Counted from the first letter of the stretch, positions 35,191-43,771 are shown. The stretch is DNA of 64,000 nt from Opitutaceae bacterium (GCA_030648295.1 JAUSID010000251.1:1-64000); one strand, 5' to 3'. The notes: generated from the letters alone by a model not told the origin. Program-made: numbers and translations.

Positions 35191-35403
35191 TCACAGCCCG
35201 GCGCGATCCAGTTCGCCGGCGAGACGGCGGAGTTCGGCGCCGGAAATGCGATCGCCTTTCTCCAACTGCTCGCGGTCGGCGTCGAGGCCGGCCGCGTAGC
35301 CGGATTCGTTCCGTCGCGCGAGGTGCCGGGCAAACGCGGCGAGATGGACGATCTCCGCGGGTGGCAGCTTGGCCATTTCAGCTTTGATCTCGGCGACGGA
35401 CAT
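35191..35403 (-). CDS. Antitoxin of second TA module
   Basis: 70 aa, MSVAEIKAEMAKLPPAEIVH through ELRRLAGELDRAGL. Small, acidic, helical; the C-terminal helix would wrap the toxin. Paired with the RelE-like gene immediately downstream. Its first codons are duplicated as a remnant at 33951-33983. Confidence 0.75.
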   Translation of the reverse strand: MSVAEIKAEMAKLPPAEIVHLAAFARHLARRNESGYAAGLDADREQLEKGDRISGAELRRLAGELDRAGL

Positions 35404-35726
35404 GCGCTCACGTTACGCGTCGACAGGCCGAAAATAAACGGATTTTCCGGGGTCAGGCAGGGGTCACGTCCGGAATCCGGAATTTCTCACATCAATCTGG
35501 CCCCCGGGTTGCGCGAGACTGCTGGCCGCGACGAACAGTTCGCGGCGAGAGTTGCCACGGTTGGTCACGTGGTAACACGTGCCGGCAAATGGCTGATGTC
35601 GCTCCGCTCGGTACCAGAGCGCCTCAAGAGTTGGTCAGGTTTTACCTTTTAACTTCTTGGGCGCGTACGCCACCGCGTGCCCTATCGAGGCTAAAAGGTA
35701 ATACCTGGCCCTTCAGGCCATGCGCG
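35404..35726. other. Intergenic region with repeats
   Basis: 323 bp without a gene. Contents: CCGGGGTCAGGCAGGGGTCA near 35448, CCGGAATCCGGAATTTC (also near 56108 as CCGGAATCCGGTATTTC), the 40-bp motif GTTGCCACGGTTGGTCACGT at 35551-35590 (second copy 55216-55256), and the REP element 35633-35711. Confidence 0.7.
35633..35711. repeat. Inverted REP-like element (GGTCAGG ends, TTTTACC type)
   Basis: Left GGTCAGGTTTTACCTTTTAA; right, inverted, GGCCAGGTATTACCTTTTAG, around a ~35-bp core. Same family as 45106-45185. Confidence 0.8.
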
Positions 35727-37235
35727 TCACTTGCTCGCCGGCACCGGACCGCCGTCGAAACGGCCGACGGGCCGGGCACGGCTCGGCGGCACGCGGGTCA
35801 GCGTGTCGCCGAGATCGGCGCGCGCGGCAGCCACAACTTTCTGCAGCGCGGCGACGACCTCGGGATGGAGTCCGGCCACGTCGCGCGTCTCGCCCGGATC
35901 CGCCTGCAGATCATATAGCGCGAGGCCAATTTTCTCGAACCGGTAACCGTGGCGGCTGGCAATGCCGCTGAGCCCGGAGTTGGTGATCGCGCCGCTGGCT
36001 CCGGGTTTGAACTTGCCGAAGTTCGCTGGCTTCCCGTCGCGGCCCGGCGGTCCGGCGAGTTCCAGGTATTCGTGCGGCAGGTGGAGTTTCCAGCGGCCCT
36101 GGCGGACCGCTTGCAGCTCACCGGTCGAGTAGTACCAGAATTCCCCGCGACCGCGCGCACCGGCCTCGCCGAAAAGCAGTGTCCGCAGATCCAAGCCGTC
36201 GTAGCCGGAGTCGGGCCGCTGCGTTCCAATGAGCGCTGCCAGCGTCGCGTGCAGGTCCATCGCCGTGAAGAGCTCGTCGCTCACGAGGCCGGCGGGAACA
36301 CGCTTTGGCCAGCGTGCGATGAACGGCGTCCGGTGGCCGCCTTCGAAGGTCGTCAGCTTGCCGCCGCGAAATGGTCCGGCGGATCCCGCGTGATCGCCGT
36401 AGGACGTCCACGGGCCGTTGTCCGACGTGAAAATGACGAGCGTGCGCTCGTCGAGCCCGAGCCGCCGCAGCGTGGCCATGATTTCTCCGACCGACCAGTC
36501 GAGTTCCTCGACGACGTCCCCGTAGAGGCCCGCGGTGCTGCGGCCGCGAAATCGTTCCGAGGCAATAATCGGCACGTGGGGCATCATGTGCGGGAGATAG
36601 AGGAAGAATGGACGGTCGCGGTTTCGCTCGATGAACGCCACGGCGCGCGCGGTGAATCGCCGCGTGAAGTCCGCCTGATCGGGATCGGTCTCGATCACCT
36701 GTTCCTGGTCGAACAGCGGGAGCGGCGGCAGACCGGGCGTCACCGGGTGCAGCGGGCCGAGATCGTTCGAGTAGGGCAGCCCGAGCCATTCGTCGAATCC
36801 ACGGCGCGTTGGCAGGAACGGTGGGTGATGCCCGAGATGCCATTTGCCGAAAATGGCGGTGGCGTATCCGCGCGCCTTGAACAGGTCGCTCAGGAGCGTT
36901 TCCCGCGGATGGATGCCTTCGCGACTGGTGTGATTGAGTGCGCCGCCGAGGCCGACGCGGTTTGGATAGGCGCCGGTCAGCAATGCCGCGCGCGACGCCG
37001 TGCAGACGGCCTGGGCCACGCAAAAGCTGGTGAAGCGAATCCCCTCGGCCGCGAGCCGGTCGAGGTGCGGTGTGCGAATTCCCTTGGCGCCGTAGCACCC
37101 CAGATCCGCGTAACCGAGATCGTCGGCGAGGATGACAACGACGTTCGGCGCCGGCGATGCGCTGCTCGCGACGACCTGCGTCGCACCGAGTGTCGCCAGG
37201 ATGGACAGAACCGGGAGAACGAATCGTCGAGCCAC
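35727..37235 (-). CDS. Secreted sulfatase (CTASR type)
   Basis: 502 aa. Signal peptide (FVLPVLSILATLGATQVVAS), metal ligands in VILADDLGYADLGCYG, formylglycine Cys78 in VCTASRAALLTGAYPNRVG, where Ala replaces the usual Pro. Then FGKWHLGHHPPFLPTRRGFD, FTSDNGPWTSYGDHAG and FRGGKLTTFEGGHRTPFIAR. Length and the HHPPFLPTRRGFDE segment resemble arylsulfatase-A-like enzymes. It is followed (upstream in coordinates) by no partner; the beta-helix gene lies 40 bp before its start on the same strand, so the two form an operon. Confidence 0.94.
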   Translation of the reverse strand: MARRFVLPVLSILATLGATQVVASSASPAPNVVVILADDLGYADLGCYGAKGIRTPHLDRLAAEGIRFTSFCVAQAVCTASRAALLTGAYPNRVGLGGALNHTSREGIHPRETLLSDLFKARGYATAIFGKWHLGHHPPFLPTRRGFDEWLGLPYSNDLGPLHPVTPGLPPLPLFDQEQVIETDPDQADFTRRFTARAVAFIERNRDRPFFLYLPHMMPHVPIIASERFRGRSTAGLYGDVVEELDWSVGEIMATLRRLGLDERTLVIFTSDNGPWTSYGDHAGSAGPFRGGKLTTFEGGHRTPFIARWPKRVPAGLVSDELFTAMDLHATLAALIGTQRPDSGYDGLDLRTLLFGEAGARGRGEFWYYSTGELQAVRQGRWKLHLPHEYLELAGPPGRDGKPANFGKFKPGASGAITNSGLSGIASRHGYRFEKIGLALYDLQADPGETRDVAGLHPEVVAALQKVVAAARADLGDTLTRVPPSRARPVGRFDGGPVPASK

Positions 37236-37275
37236 GCGGCGAAGAATCGTCGATTGCGACGAGGCCGAGAGCCTT

Positions 37276-38919
37276 TCAGTTCGCCTCGATCACCCGCACG
37301 CGCGCGGCGAACTCAGCGTCCGGCGAGATCCGGGACTTTCGTCCGCTGGCCGTGGTCAGGTTGCGGATCGTCACCTGCTCGGTCAGCCGGTAGGGGAACG
37401 GTCGCGCCGCCGCATCCGCCGTCCTGCCGTCCGGGTCCGTGAAGAGGTAGGGCCCCTGGTAGTCCTTGGGATGATGACTGTCGTCGATGACCAGCCCCTC
37501 GATGATGACCTTCGAAGGCATGAAGCAGGGATAACCGAAGTCGTGCTGCCCGTCGTTGCTCCCGGAGATGAGGTAGGGCTGGGTCGCCGCGCCGCAGCCG
37601 GGAATCCAGCGGCTGTTGCGGATCACAACCGTGCCCTCCCACGTGCTGCCGTAGTCGCCGCGAAGGCCGATCAAAGACCGGCCATTCAGGGTGGAGTCCT
37701 CGACCGTCAAGGTGCCCCGGCCGATGGCGTTCAGTCCCGCGTGGCCCAGGGTGCAGCCACGGATCGTATAGGTGCCGGAGACACCTTGGTGCGTGTCCAT
37801 GCGCGACAGTGTGCAGTTCTCCAGGAGGATGTTCTTGCAGAAGTTGGTGCCGATCACCCCCCAGCGCGTGGTGTCGCAGATGTTGTCCATGCGACAGCCG
37901 ATCATCGTGAAGTTGACCACCTCGTTCGCGCTCAAGTCGTAGGTGCCCATGCTCACGGGCTTCCCGGCGGCGCCGATGGTTGTGTAGGTCTTGTGCCCTG
38001 TGACGAAGCAGTCGCGCAGCGTGACGTTGGCGCAGCCGCTGACGTTGAGAAATCCGTTGTAGGGATGACCAACGTCCGTCTCGCCGACGACGTGATGGGT
38101 CAGCCCAACGACCGTGGTGTTCGAGCGGGTGATGGCGATATTCCGCGACCAGTAGTTGTAGCCCTTGTCCTGCTTCATCCGATTGGCGGTGGTGGTGAAG
38201 ACGCCGCCCTTGAGGACGAGCGGTCGCTCGTCGATCGGGCGGGCTTCCACCCGCGTGACGGTATCGTAGTCCCAGTCAATGGCCCCCTCGATGGTTCCGT
38301 CGCGGCGCAGGATGAAGCAATCGCGCTGGGGCGCGCCGTTGTTTTGGTTGAGGCCCCGTCGGATGTAGAGTCGCTTGCGGTTGTTCTCCACCCGCACCCA
38401 GCAGTCACGGGGCGGCTGGACGTCGAGGTGCCGCTGGTCCCGGGTCAGCCGCCGGATCGACAGCGCCACGGGTTCCAGCAGCGAGCGCACGGCGAAGAGC
38501 GATGCGCGGTGGTTCTCGACGTCCGTGTCCTCAATCACAAAGCGTGACGTGCTCCAGTCGGTGTCGGTGGCGATGATGGCGGTGAGCGCCCGGCGGCCGA
38601 GGTGATAGATGGCCCCGGGCTTGGTCTTGACGGGCAGGCCGTGGGCATTGGCGAAGGCGTGCGCCTCGACGATGGCCGCGAGGTCATCGGCCACGCCGTC
38701 GCCGAGCGCGCCGAACGCCTCGTAACTGACCGGACGATCGGTGGGAACATTGCGTTTGTTCTCGGTCGCAGCGAAGACCGGCGCGATGCCCGCCGCGGCC
38801 CCGAGCAGGATAATCAGCAGCACTCCACGGCCATAGCCTCGGGGCTTGCGCACCGGGCGGCCTCCGCGGGCTTGAAGGAGCAAGCAGCACCGATCGAGCG
38901 AACGTGAAGTGCAGGACAT
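37276..38919 (-). CDS. Secreted right-handed beta-helix protein (pectate-lyase-3-like)
   Basis: 547 aa from ATG 38919; GTG 38853 is an alternative that places the signal peptide (VLLIILLGAAAGIAPVFAA) nearer the start. The opening SYEAFGALGDGVADDLAAI is the Pectate_lyase_3 / glycan-depolymerase entry motif. Many strand-turn repeats follow: NIAITRSNTTVVGLTHHVVG, NVTLRDCFVTGHKTY, NILLENCTLSRMDTHQGVSG, TIRGCTLGHAGLNAIGRG. It is likely a polysaccharide lyase or epimerase-like enzyme or binding protein. It lies 40 bp upstream of the sulfatase on the same strand, consistent with joint action on a sulfated glycan. Confidence 0.85.
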   Translation of the reverse strand: MSCTSRSLDRCCLLLQARGGRPVRKPRGYGRGVLLIILLGAAAGIAPVFAATENKRNVPTDRPVSYEAFGALGDGVADDLAAIVEAHAFANAHGLPVKTKPGAIYHLGRRALTAIIATDTDWSTSRFVIEDTDVENHRASLFAVRSLLEPVALSIRRLTRDQRHLDVQPPRDCWVRVENNRKRLYIRRGLNQNNGAPQRDCFILRRDGTIEGAIDWDYDTVTRVEARPIDERPLVLKGGVFTTTANRMKQDKGYNYWSRNIAITRSNTTVVGLTHHVVGETDVGHPYNGFLNVSGCANVTLRDCFVTGHKTYTTIGAAGKPVSMGTYDLSANEVVNFTMIGCRMDNICDTTRWGVIGTNFCKNILLENCTLSRMDTHQGVSGTYTIRGCTLGHAGLNAIGRGTLTVEDSTLNGRSLIGLRGDYGSTWEGTVVIRNSRWIPGCGAATQPYLISGSNDGQHDFGYPCFMPSKVIIEGLVIDDSHHPKDYQGPYLFTDPDGRTADAAARPFPYRLTEQVTIRNLTTASGRKSRISPDAEFAARVRVIEAN

Positions 38920-39410
38920 GAGATGGGAGACGTGCGAGCTGATCGTGAGGTTCCGAGATCGTACCGAATATCAGCCGCTCGGTGTCGTGGGAAGAAGTGA
39001 AAGGGGCCACCGACGCGAAATACCGCAAGTCATGAGTCGTCCTATTGTGTTCCGGCTTGTCGCCCGGAACGAATTCGCTTGCCGAACCCGCCCGGAAGGT
39101 CGCGCTCCACGTCGTTCCGGCTAAGCCCGGTTATTTCATAGCCAGACGAACCAAGGCATGGGTCACAGAGGACACAGAGCTCGGACACAGAGGCAGCAGG
39201 AGGCCACAAGATGTTTGGACGCGCCTGATGCGAATGCGCAGGCATTCCAAATTGGATCGAAGGGTTTTCCTCTGTGAACTCTGTGTCGGAGCTCTGTGCG
39301 CTCTGTGACCAAAAGGGTTCTTTTCATTCAGCCTGTGAAATGTCCGGCATAGCGCCTGTCCGGTGCCCCCCTGATTCGTGGTCACCTCGACGAACTTCGC
39401 GGTGCGCCCG
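38920..39410. other. Intergenic region with an inverted ACACAGAG element
   Basis: 491 bp, divergent between the beta-helix gene and the FAD oxidase. The first ~200 bp (38920-39130) should hold the beta-helix promoter; no motif is convincing. 39161-39310 is the inverted repeat described separately. No gene is supported. Confidence 0.65.
39161..39310. repeat. Inverted ACACAGAG element
   Basis: Left arm GGTCACAGAGGACACAGAGC (39161 on) with TCGGACACAGAGG. The right arm inverted begins GGTCACAGAGCGCACAGAGC with TCCGACACAGAG (39268-39310). The arms enclose about 75 bp of unrelated sequence. Confidence 0.8.
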
Positions 39411-40706
39411 ATGTCGGCATTGACGCCGCGCTTGGACCTTCACACCGGTAAACCTCTCTGGCTCGAACACACGCCCGCCCCGTTGCGCCGCCGACGGCTG
39501 CGGCGCGATCTCACCTGCGACGTTGCGGTCGTCGGCGCTGGCATCACCGGCGCGCTCGTGGCGCACCAGCTTCTGGCCGCCGGGTTGCGCGTTGTCATGC
39601 TGGAAAAATCCGATGCAGGACACGGCAGCACCGCGGCCAGCACGGGTTTGCTGCTCTATCAGCCGGACTCGTCGATCGCCGAAATCACGCGGCGGCATGG
39701 ACGCCACGCCGCGCGTCGGGTTTACCAACTCGGGCGAAAAGCCATTCAGGAACTCGGCGCTCTCGCCCGTGAACTCGATCCCGCCTGCGGCTGGAATGCC
39801 AGGCGCACGCTTTATCTCGCCAGCGATCAGCACCACGCAGCGTTTCTACGCGCCGAGGAACAGCGCACGCGCGCCATCGGTTTCCCCGTGCAGCGACTCT
39901 CCGGCCGGACCTTGCGAAAACGCTATGCGCTCGAATTTCCCGCCGCGTTGTTCGCACCGGGTTCCGCCCAGGTCCACGCCTTCGCCTTCGCCCGCGCCGT
40001 GCTCCGGGATTGCCTGCGCGATCGCCGGTTCCAGCTCTTCCAGCAAACCCGGGTGCGCTCGATCCGCGAAAACCAGATTTCCGTCACGCTCACCACCGCG
40101 GAAGGCCGGCGCGTGCGTGCGCGGCAGGTCGTGATCGCCGCCGGTTACGAGTCGGGGCGGTTCGTCAAAAGCAAACTCGTGCAGCTTCACTCCACTTACG
40201 CGATCGCGAGCAAGCCGTTTCCGCCCGCCGCCCTCGAACCGCTGCGCTGCCTGATGTGGGAGACGGCGCGGCCTTACTTCTATCTGCGCACCACCGCTGA
40301 TCACCGCATCGTGTTCGGCGGCGAGGACGAGCCTTTCGCCAACGCGAGCCGCCGCGACCGGAAGCGGAAACAAAAGACGCGCCGGCTCGAGGCCCGTTTG
40401 GCCGCGCTGTTTCCGCAGCTGGCGTTTCGTGCCGAGTATGCCTGGGCGGGCACGTTTGCCGAAACGACCGACGGCCTGCCGTGCATCGGCGCCGCCACGC
40501 CGGGTTCACGCGTGCTCTTCGCCCTCGGCTATGGCGGAAACGGCATCACGTTCAGCCAGATCGCGGCCCGGCTGCTGCGCGACGCCTGCACCGGAAAAGA
40601 TAATCCCGACGCCGCCTTGTTCGCCTTCGATCGCCTGGCCAAAGACCCACGGAGCCCGGCGCGAAGCGAACACGCCGTGCGTTCGCAGCGGAGCAGAGGG
40701 TGCTGA
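39411..40706 (+). CDS. FAD-dependent oxidoreductase (DAO family)
   Basis: 431 aa from ATG 39411. The Rossmann FAD motif is DVAVVGAGITGALVAHQLLA, followed by MLEKSDAGHGSTAASTGLLL. The C-terminal FAD-contact segment is GLPCIGAATPGSRVLFALGY GGNGITFSQIAARLL. It is a D-amino-acid dehydrogenase / glycine-oxidase-like enzyme; the substrate is unknown. The final 14 or so residues (SEHAVRSQRSRGC) are encoded by a dispersed repeat also found at 59539-59577, so the original C-terminus was probably altered by repeat insertion. Confidence 0.88.
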   Translation: MSALTPRLDLHTGKPLWLEHTPAPLRRRRLRRDLTCDVAVVGAGITGALVAHQLLAAGLRVVMLEKSDAGHGSTAASTGLLLYQPDSSIAEITRRHGRHAARRVYQLGRKAIQELGALARELDPACGWNARRTLYLASDQHHAAFLRAEEQRTRAIGFPVQRLSGRTLRKRYALEFPAALFAPGSAQVHAFAFARAVLRDCLRDRRFQLFQQTRVRSIRENQISVTLTTAEGRRVRARQVVIAAGYESGRFVKSKLVQLHSTYAIASKPFPPAALEPLRCLMWETARPYFYLRTTADHRIVFGGEDEPFANASRRDRKRKQKTRRLEARLAALFPQLAFRAEYAWAGTFAETTDGLPCIGAATPGSRVLFALGYGGNGITFSQIAARLLRDACTGKDNPDAALFAFDRLAKDPRSPARSEHAVRSQRSRGC

Positions 40707-40757
40707 TATCGATCCGGTTCGTTCATCTTTGCGACGATTTCAAACCCCCTGAATTCT

Positions 40758-40833
40758 ACAGGAGCAAACGGAGGCAACAGAGAGGTGCGAGTTCATCTTT
40801 TCAACTTCTCCGTTCCCTCCGTTTCCTCCTGTA
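40758..40833. repeat. Inverted ACAGGAGSAAACGGAGG element
   Basis: Left arm ACAGGAGCAAACGGAGGCAA (40758 on); the right arm inverted reads ACAGGAGGAAACGGAGGGAA (up to 40833). 22 of 25 positions match; the spacer is about 22 bp. Confidence 0.75.
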
Positions 40834-40861
40834 AAAGAGTTTGGTTGCGGCCTTGAGCCGC

Positions 40862-40945
40862 GGTGCGAAATTTCCCGGCTAGCGGCTCCGGCGCAGAACC
40901 GTGCTCTCCATCCGCAATCCCATCCAGGCGGAAATCGATCGCCAG
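40862..40945 (+). repeat. Composite repeat: AAATTTCCCGGCTA half-element plus greA fragment
   Basis: 40867-40882 carries GAAATTTCCCGGCTAGCG, as at 59577-59594. 40899-40943 (ACCGTGCTCTCCATCCGCAA on) matches 24600-24644 in the GreA-like gene, apart from a few bases. A small block of coding DNA has been copied here next to a repeat arm. Confidence 0.65.
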
Positions 40946-40955
40946 CCCGTCGGCA

Positions 40956-41300
40956 TCATGGCGGCTTCACCGTGCCGGCCATTTGAAAGACGGCTGGGAT
41001 CAGGGCCTGCACATCCTTGGCCGAACCCTGATTGAAGAACATCCGATTCCCGGGTAGCACGACATCGTTCATCGTCAACTCTCGGGGAAGGTCAGGCGAA
41101 GCCTTAGCACGGGGGGCGACTGCGGGCGGCGACACCGCGGCTGTCACGGGCGCCGCACTTGGGCGCAGAATGGGTTTCGTCGTGGCGCGGTCTGCCGCGA
41201 CGACGAGTTTCGGAGCGGCCGGCGCCGAATACCGCAGCATCCACCACCCGGCAATGGCGCTCAACGCGAACAGGCCGACCAGCAGAGCGACCTTCTTCAT
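40956..41300 (-). CDS. Small membrane-anchored secreted protein
   Basis: 114 aa. The N-terminal helix MKKVALLVGLFALSAIAGWW acts as anchor or signal. A Pro/Ala/Lys linker (about 30-70) and a small C-terminal segment LTMNDVVLPGNRMFFNQGSA KDVQALIPAVFQM follow. No known domain. It lies between the repeat junction at 40945 and the GH10 remnant, and could itself be a surviving piece of a larger gene. Confidence 0.55.
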   Translation of the reverse strand: MKKVALLVGLFALSAIAGWWMLRYSAPAAPKLVVAADRATTKPILRPSAAPVTAAVSPPAVAPRAKASPDLPRELTMNDVVLPGNRMFFNQGSAKDVQALIPAVFQMAGTVKPP

Positions 41301-41335
41301 AGTAAGCGTAGAGTGACGATCAGGCGGCCTCGTGA

Positions 41336-42247
41336 CGAGCGCGGAGCGCCGTCTGGGGTATCCGCGTGCGCGGCCACTATCTGATGTGGGCCCCCTTGCA
41401 GCCCGGCCGCGCGCGTCGCGGCCAGCCGCCCGAGGCGTTCGCGCGCCCGGTGCCGGACATCGTGGCGCAACCCACCGCCGCCGACCGCGAAAAGATTCGC
41501 GCCGCCGCCTTCGAGCACCTCGAGCGGATGCTGCGCTTCGCGGGGCAACGCGTGGCCGAGTGGGACGCGATCAACCATCTCGCGAACGACGCGCACCCGC
41601 GCTTCAGCGATTTGTTCGGCCCGCAGATTTTTGCCGACGTGATCAAGCGCGGCCGCGAGCTCGCGCCGCACGCGCAGATGTGGGTCAACGAGGGCAACGT
41701 CCTCACCGCCGGCAACCGCTACGAGAAATACCACGCCGCCATCCAGGAGCTGATTGCGCTGGGTGCGAAGCCCGACGGCATCGGGTTCATGGCGCATTTC
41801 CGCGAAGGCGAAATCACGCCGCCGGAGGAGATTTACCGGCGGCTGGAGCGCTTCGCCGCGCTCGTGCCGAACCTGCAGCTCACCGAGCTCGACATCGACA
41901 CCAAGGACGAGCGGCTGCAGGCCGACACGATGCGCGACGTGCTGGAAATCGCCTTCAGCCATCCCGCCGTATCCGGAATCGTGATGTGGCAGGTCTGGGG
42001 CCAGGCCGCCGACGCGAAGACGCTCTGGCGTCCCGACTGGTCGATCAAGCCCGCCGGGCAGGTCTGGCTCGATCATGTCTGCAAGGACTGGTGGACCGAG
42101 ACGACCGGCGCCACCGGTCGCGACGGCCGCTTCGCCACGCGCGGCTTCCTGGGTGACTACGAAATCACCGTCCGCGCCGGCGCCCGCCGCGCCACCGTGA
42201 AGACCCAGCTCACTCGCGGCAGCACGCCCTCGCGCGTGGCGCTGTGA
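41336..42247 (+). pseudogene. GH10 xylanase-like gene, 5' end missing
   Basis: Open from 41336 after a stop, with no credible start; GTG 41366 is the first candidate. It begins in mid-domain at GIRVRGHYLMWAPLQPG, the equivalent of the RGHTLVWH strand of GH10. It continues with RVAEWDAINHLANDAHPRFS, NLQLTELDIDTKDERLQADT (nucleophile Glu) and SGIVMWQVWGQAADAKTLWR, plus a beta tail (DYEITVRAGARRATVK). The signal peptide and first barrel strands are absent. The acid/base Glu expected in WDxxNE is His here. The last 226 bp plus 74 bp of flank recur at 50045-50344. Confidence 0.8.
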
Positions 42248-42321
42248 GGGCGACTCGAACGCGGTCGAGCGTCTGCGGGGCGACTAGTCAACATTCAAGA
42301 CATGACCCCGTCCACTGGCTC
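42022..42321 (+). repeat. 300-bp duplicated block, copy A
   Basis: Covers the GH10 3' end and the following noncoding sequence through GACATGACCCCGTCCACTGG. Aligns without gaps to 50045-50344 (constant offset 8023); by hand about 18 mismatches, near 94% identity. Confidence 0.9.
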
Positions 42322-42627
42322 ACCGTGAATTCCGGATGAATTGCGACCGATGTGGAGACCCGACTCAGGACCGGGCGAACGCGCACGGCCACGGGGTCAG
42401 GCTTTAAGTTTTTCAATCCTCGGCGCCGCCACCTGGATCCCATTGAGTCGTTCGATTCTCCGACAGGCGACTGAAAAACTTAAAGCCTGAACCCCGTGGG
42501 GGCCTCGGAACGCTTCGCTCCTGGCGCCCGACAGCCGAAATCGCCACGAGGCTTTCTCGCGCCAGCCAATTCCATGGGGCGTATGGCGTATATGAAATCC
42601 TTGCCCACCATGTAGGATTCCAGAGCG
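42248..42627. other. Gap between GH10 remnant and small ORF
   Basis: 380 bp; holds the end of the duplicated block and the REP element 42389-42502. Nothing else recognised. Confidence 0.6.
42389..42502. repeat. Inverted REP-like element (GGGGTCAGGC ends, TTTAAG type)
   Basis: Left CACGGGGTCAGGCTTTAAGT and right, inverted, CACGGGGTTCAGGCTTTAAG are near identical over about 28 bp (one extra T), around a ~55-bp core. The most perfect member in the window. Confidence 0.85.
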
Positions 42628-42822
42628 ATGAAACAAACGAATCCCGGCACGCAATCCGAGCCGCACCAGGACGTGGTCCCAAATCAACCGGTGAGAGAAC
42701 CCGACCCCAAGTTGACGCCGAAAGCACAGGCGAAAGCGGCGAACAAGCTGCCCAAGGCTGAACAGTTGGATAAGTTCGAAGAGAGCCTGGAAGCGCACGA
42801 TCCCGGCAACCAGCCGGCTTGA
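42628..42822 (+). CDS. Small hydrophilic protein of unknown function
   Basis: 64 aa, Pro/Gln/Lys-rich, MKQTNPGTQSEPHQDVVPNQ to SLEAHDPGNQPA. The composition, with many Lys/Ala in the middle, gives a plausible natural short protein rather than a repeat translation, but no homologue comes to mind. It is isolated among remnants. Confidence 0.45.
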   Translation: MKQTNPGTQSEPHQDVVPNQPVREPDPKLTPKAQAKAANKLPKAEQLDKFEESLEAHDPGNQPA

Positions 42823-43480
42823 ACGCGTGGGAGCGGCGGTCCGAACGGGGTCTGCCTGGGGTCAGGCCGGGGTCAGGCCGTTAAACGTTAGCAAAAGTAT
42901 CGGGGCCATCTCGCTCGTGAATTTCCTGGAACTGTTCGGCTAACATGTAACGGCACGACCCCATCGGGCTTCGTGGAAAAATTGTCGGCGCCGTGGTGGT
43001 GATCCGCGATATTACCGCCCATCGCAAGAGCGACGAGGAGATCGAGCAACGGATTGTGCACTTGGTTTCGGGTGGCCTGACGCCGAGTGCGTCGCGCTGA
43101 TCGGTCGTTTGACCGGGCGATTAGGGAAGAAACCGCGAAAAGGAAATGCAGTTGCGCGCGAGTACACGCGAAATAACGCGATAAAAAACGGGCGCTCAGT
43201 TTTTGCTTATTGAACGGTGATGAATCTACGGGCTCAGCAGAATCCGTGTTTGCTCTGAGATTTGCGTCGATTCATGTAATGAGCGGGCGGTCTTCTGCAT
43301 GAAAATGGTTTTGCCTGGCGGCGCGGCATTGGGCAAGCGGTCTACCGAAATGGCGTCGGCGGAAGGCGAGTCGATCTTCCGCGCCATTCCCTTACGGCTG
43401 CGAGATTGATGAGGACAATTCCGGTCAACTCGAGAGCCCAGTTCATTCTGACGCCCATCACCTCGCGCCCGAGGAACTCA
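42823..43480. other. Degenerate region with gene fragments
   Basis: 658 bp with no intact gene. GGGGTCAGGCCGGGGTCAGG at about 42859 is a REP half-site. 42960-43100 is a PAS remnant. Near 43300 a 37-codon frame (MKMVLPGGAALGKRSTEMAS) is present but unsupported. Confidence 0.6.
42960..43100 (+). pseudogene. PAS-domain sensor fragment
   Basis: Reads GLRGKIVGAVVVIRDITAHR KSDEEIEQRIVHL then a stop. GAVVVIRDIT-x-H/R-K is the classic end of a PAS domain leading into the signalling helix of a histidine kinase or PAS-PAS protein. Only about 45 codons survive, without a start. Confidence 0.6.
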
Positions 43481-43771
43481 TCAACGTGGTGAAATCAAGC
43501 CTTGTTGGTTCGCGAGGGCCCGGCCGATGTCAGACAACAAGGACTGCAAATCAAGTTGTTTGTTGAGGCACAGGCACGTCATGACGACCGCAACCGTAAG
43601 CCAAAGCCTGCTCCTTCGGCGTGATTGCACTGGGTCCCGGCCACTCGCTTCGCTCTGACTGGCCAACACCGCCAATACGGCCCCGCAAGCGTAAGCGGCG
43701 ACGGTGAACCATCCCATAAACGAGGGATCGCCGATACCCGGCCGCCAGCGTAGGGCCGATATATAGTCCAT
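43481..43771 (-). CDS. Truncated inner-membrane protein
   Basis: 96 aa starting MDYISALRWRPGIGDPSFMG. Two hydrophobic helices (about 19-38 WFTVAAYACGAVLAVLA and 55-70 LWLTVAVVMTCLCLNKQLDL) follow. KQLDLQSLLSDIGRALANQQ is the kind of motif found in a ~210-residue membrane family whose remaining helices would follow. The frame stops right there (LISPR), so this is probably the N-terminal half of a broken gene. Confidence 0.55.
   Translation of the reverse strand: MDYISALRWRPGIGDPSFMGWFTVAAYACGAVLAVLASQSEASGRDPVQSRRRSRLWLTVAVVMTCLCLNKQLDLQSLLSDIGRALANQQGLISPR

Noticed and set aside
43300-43410. 37-codon frame MKMVLPGGAALGKRS
   Set aside because: Too short, lies in a debris zone, no supporting signal.
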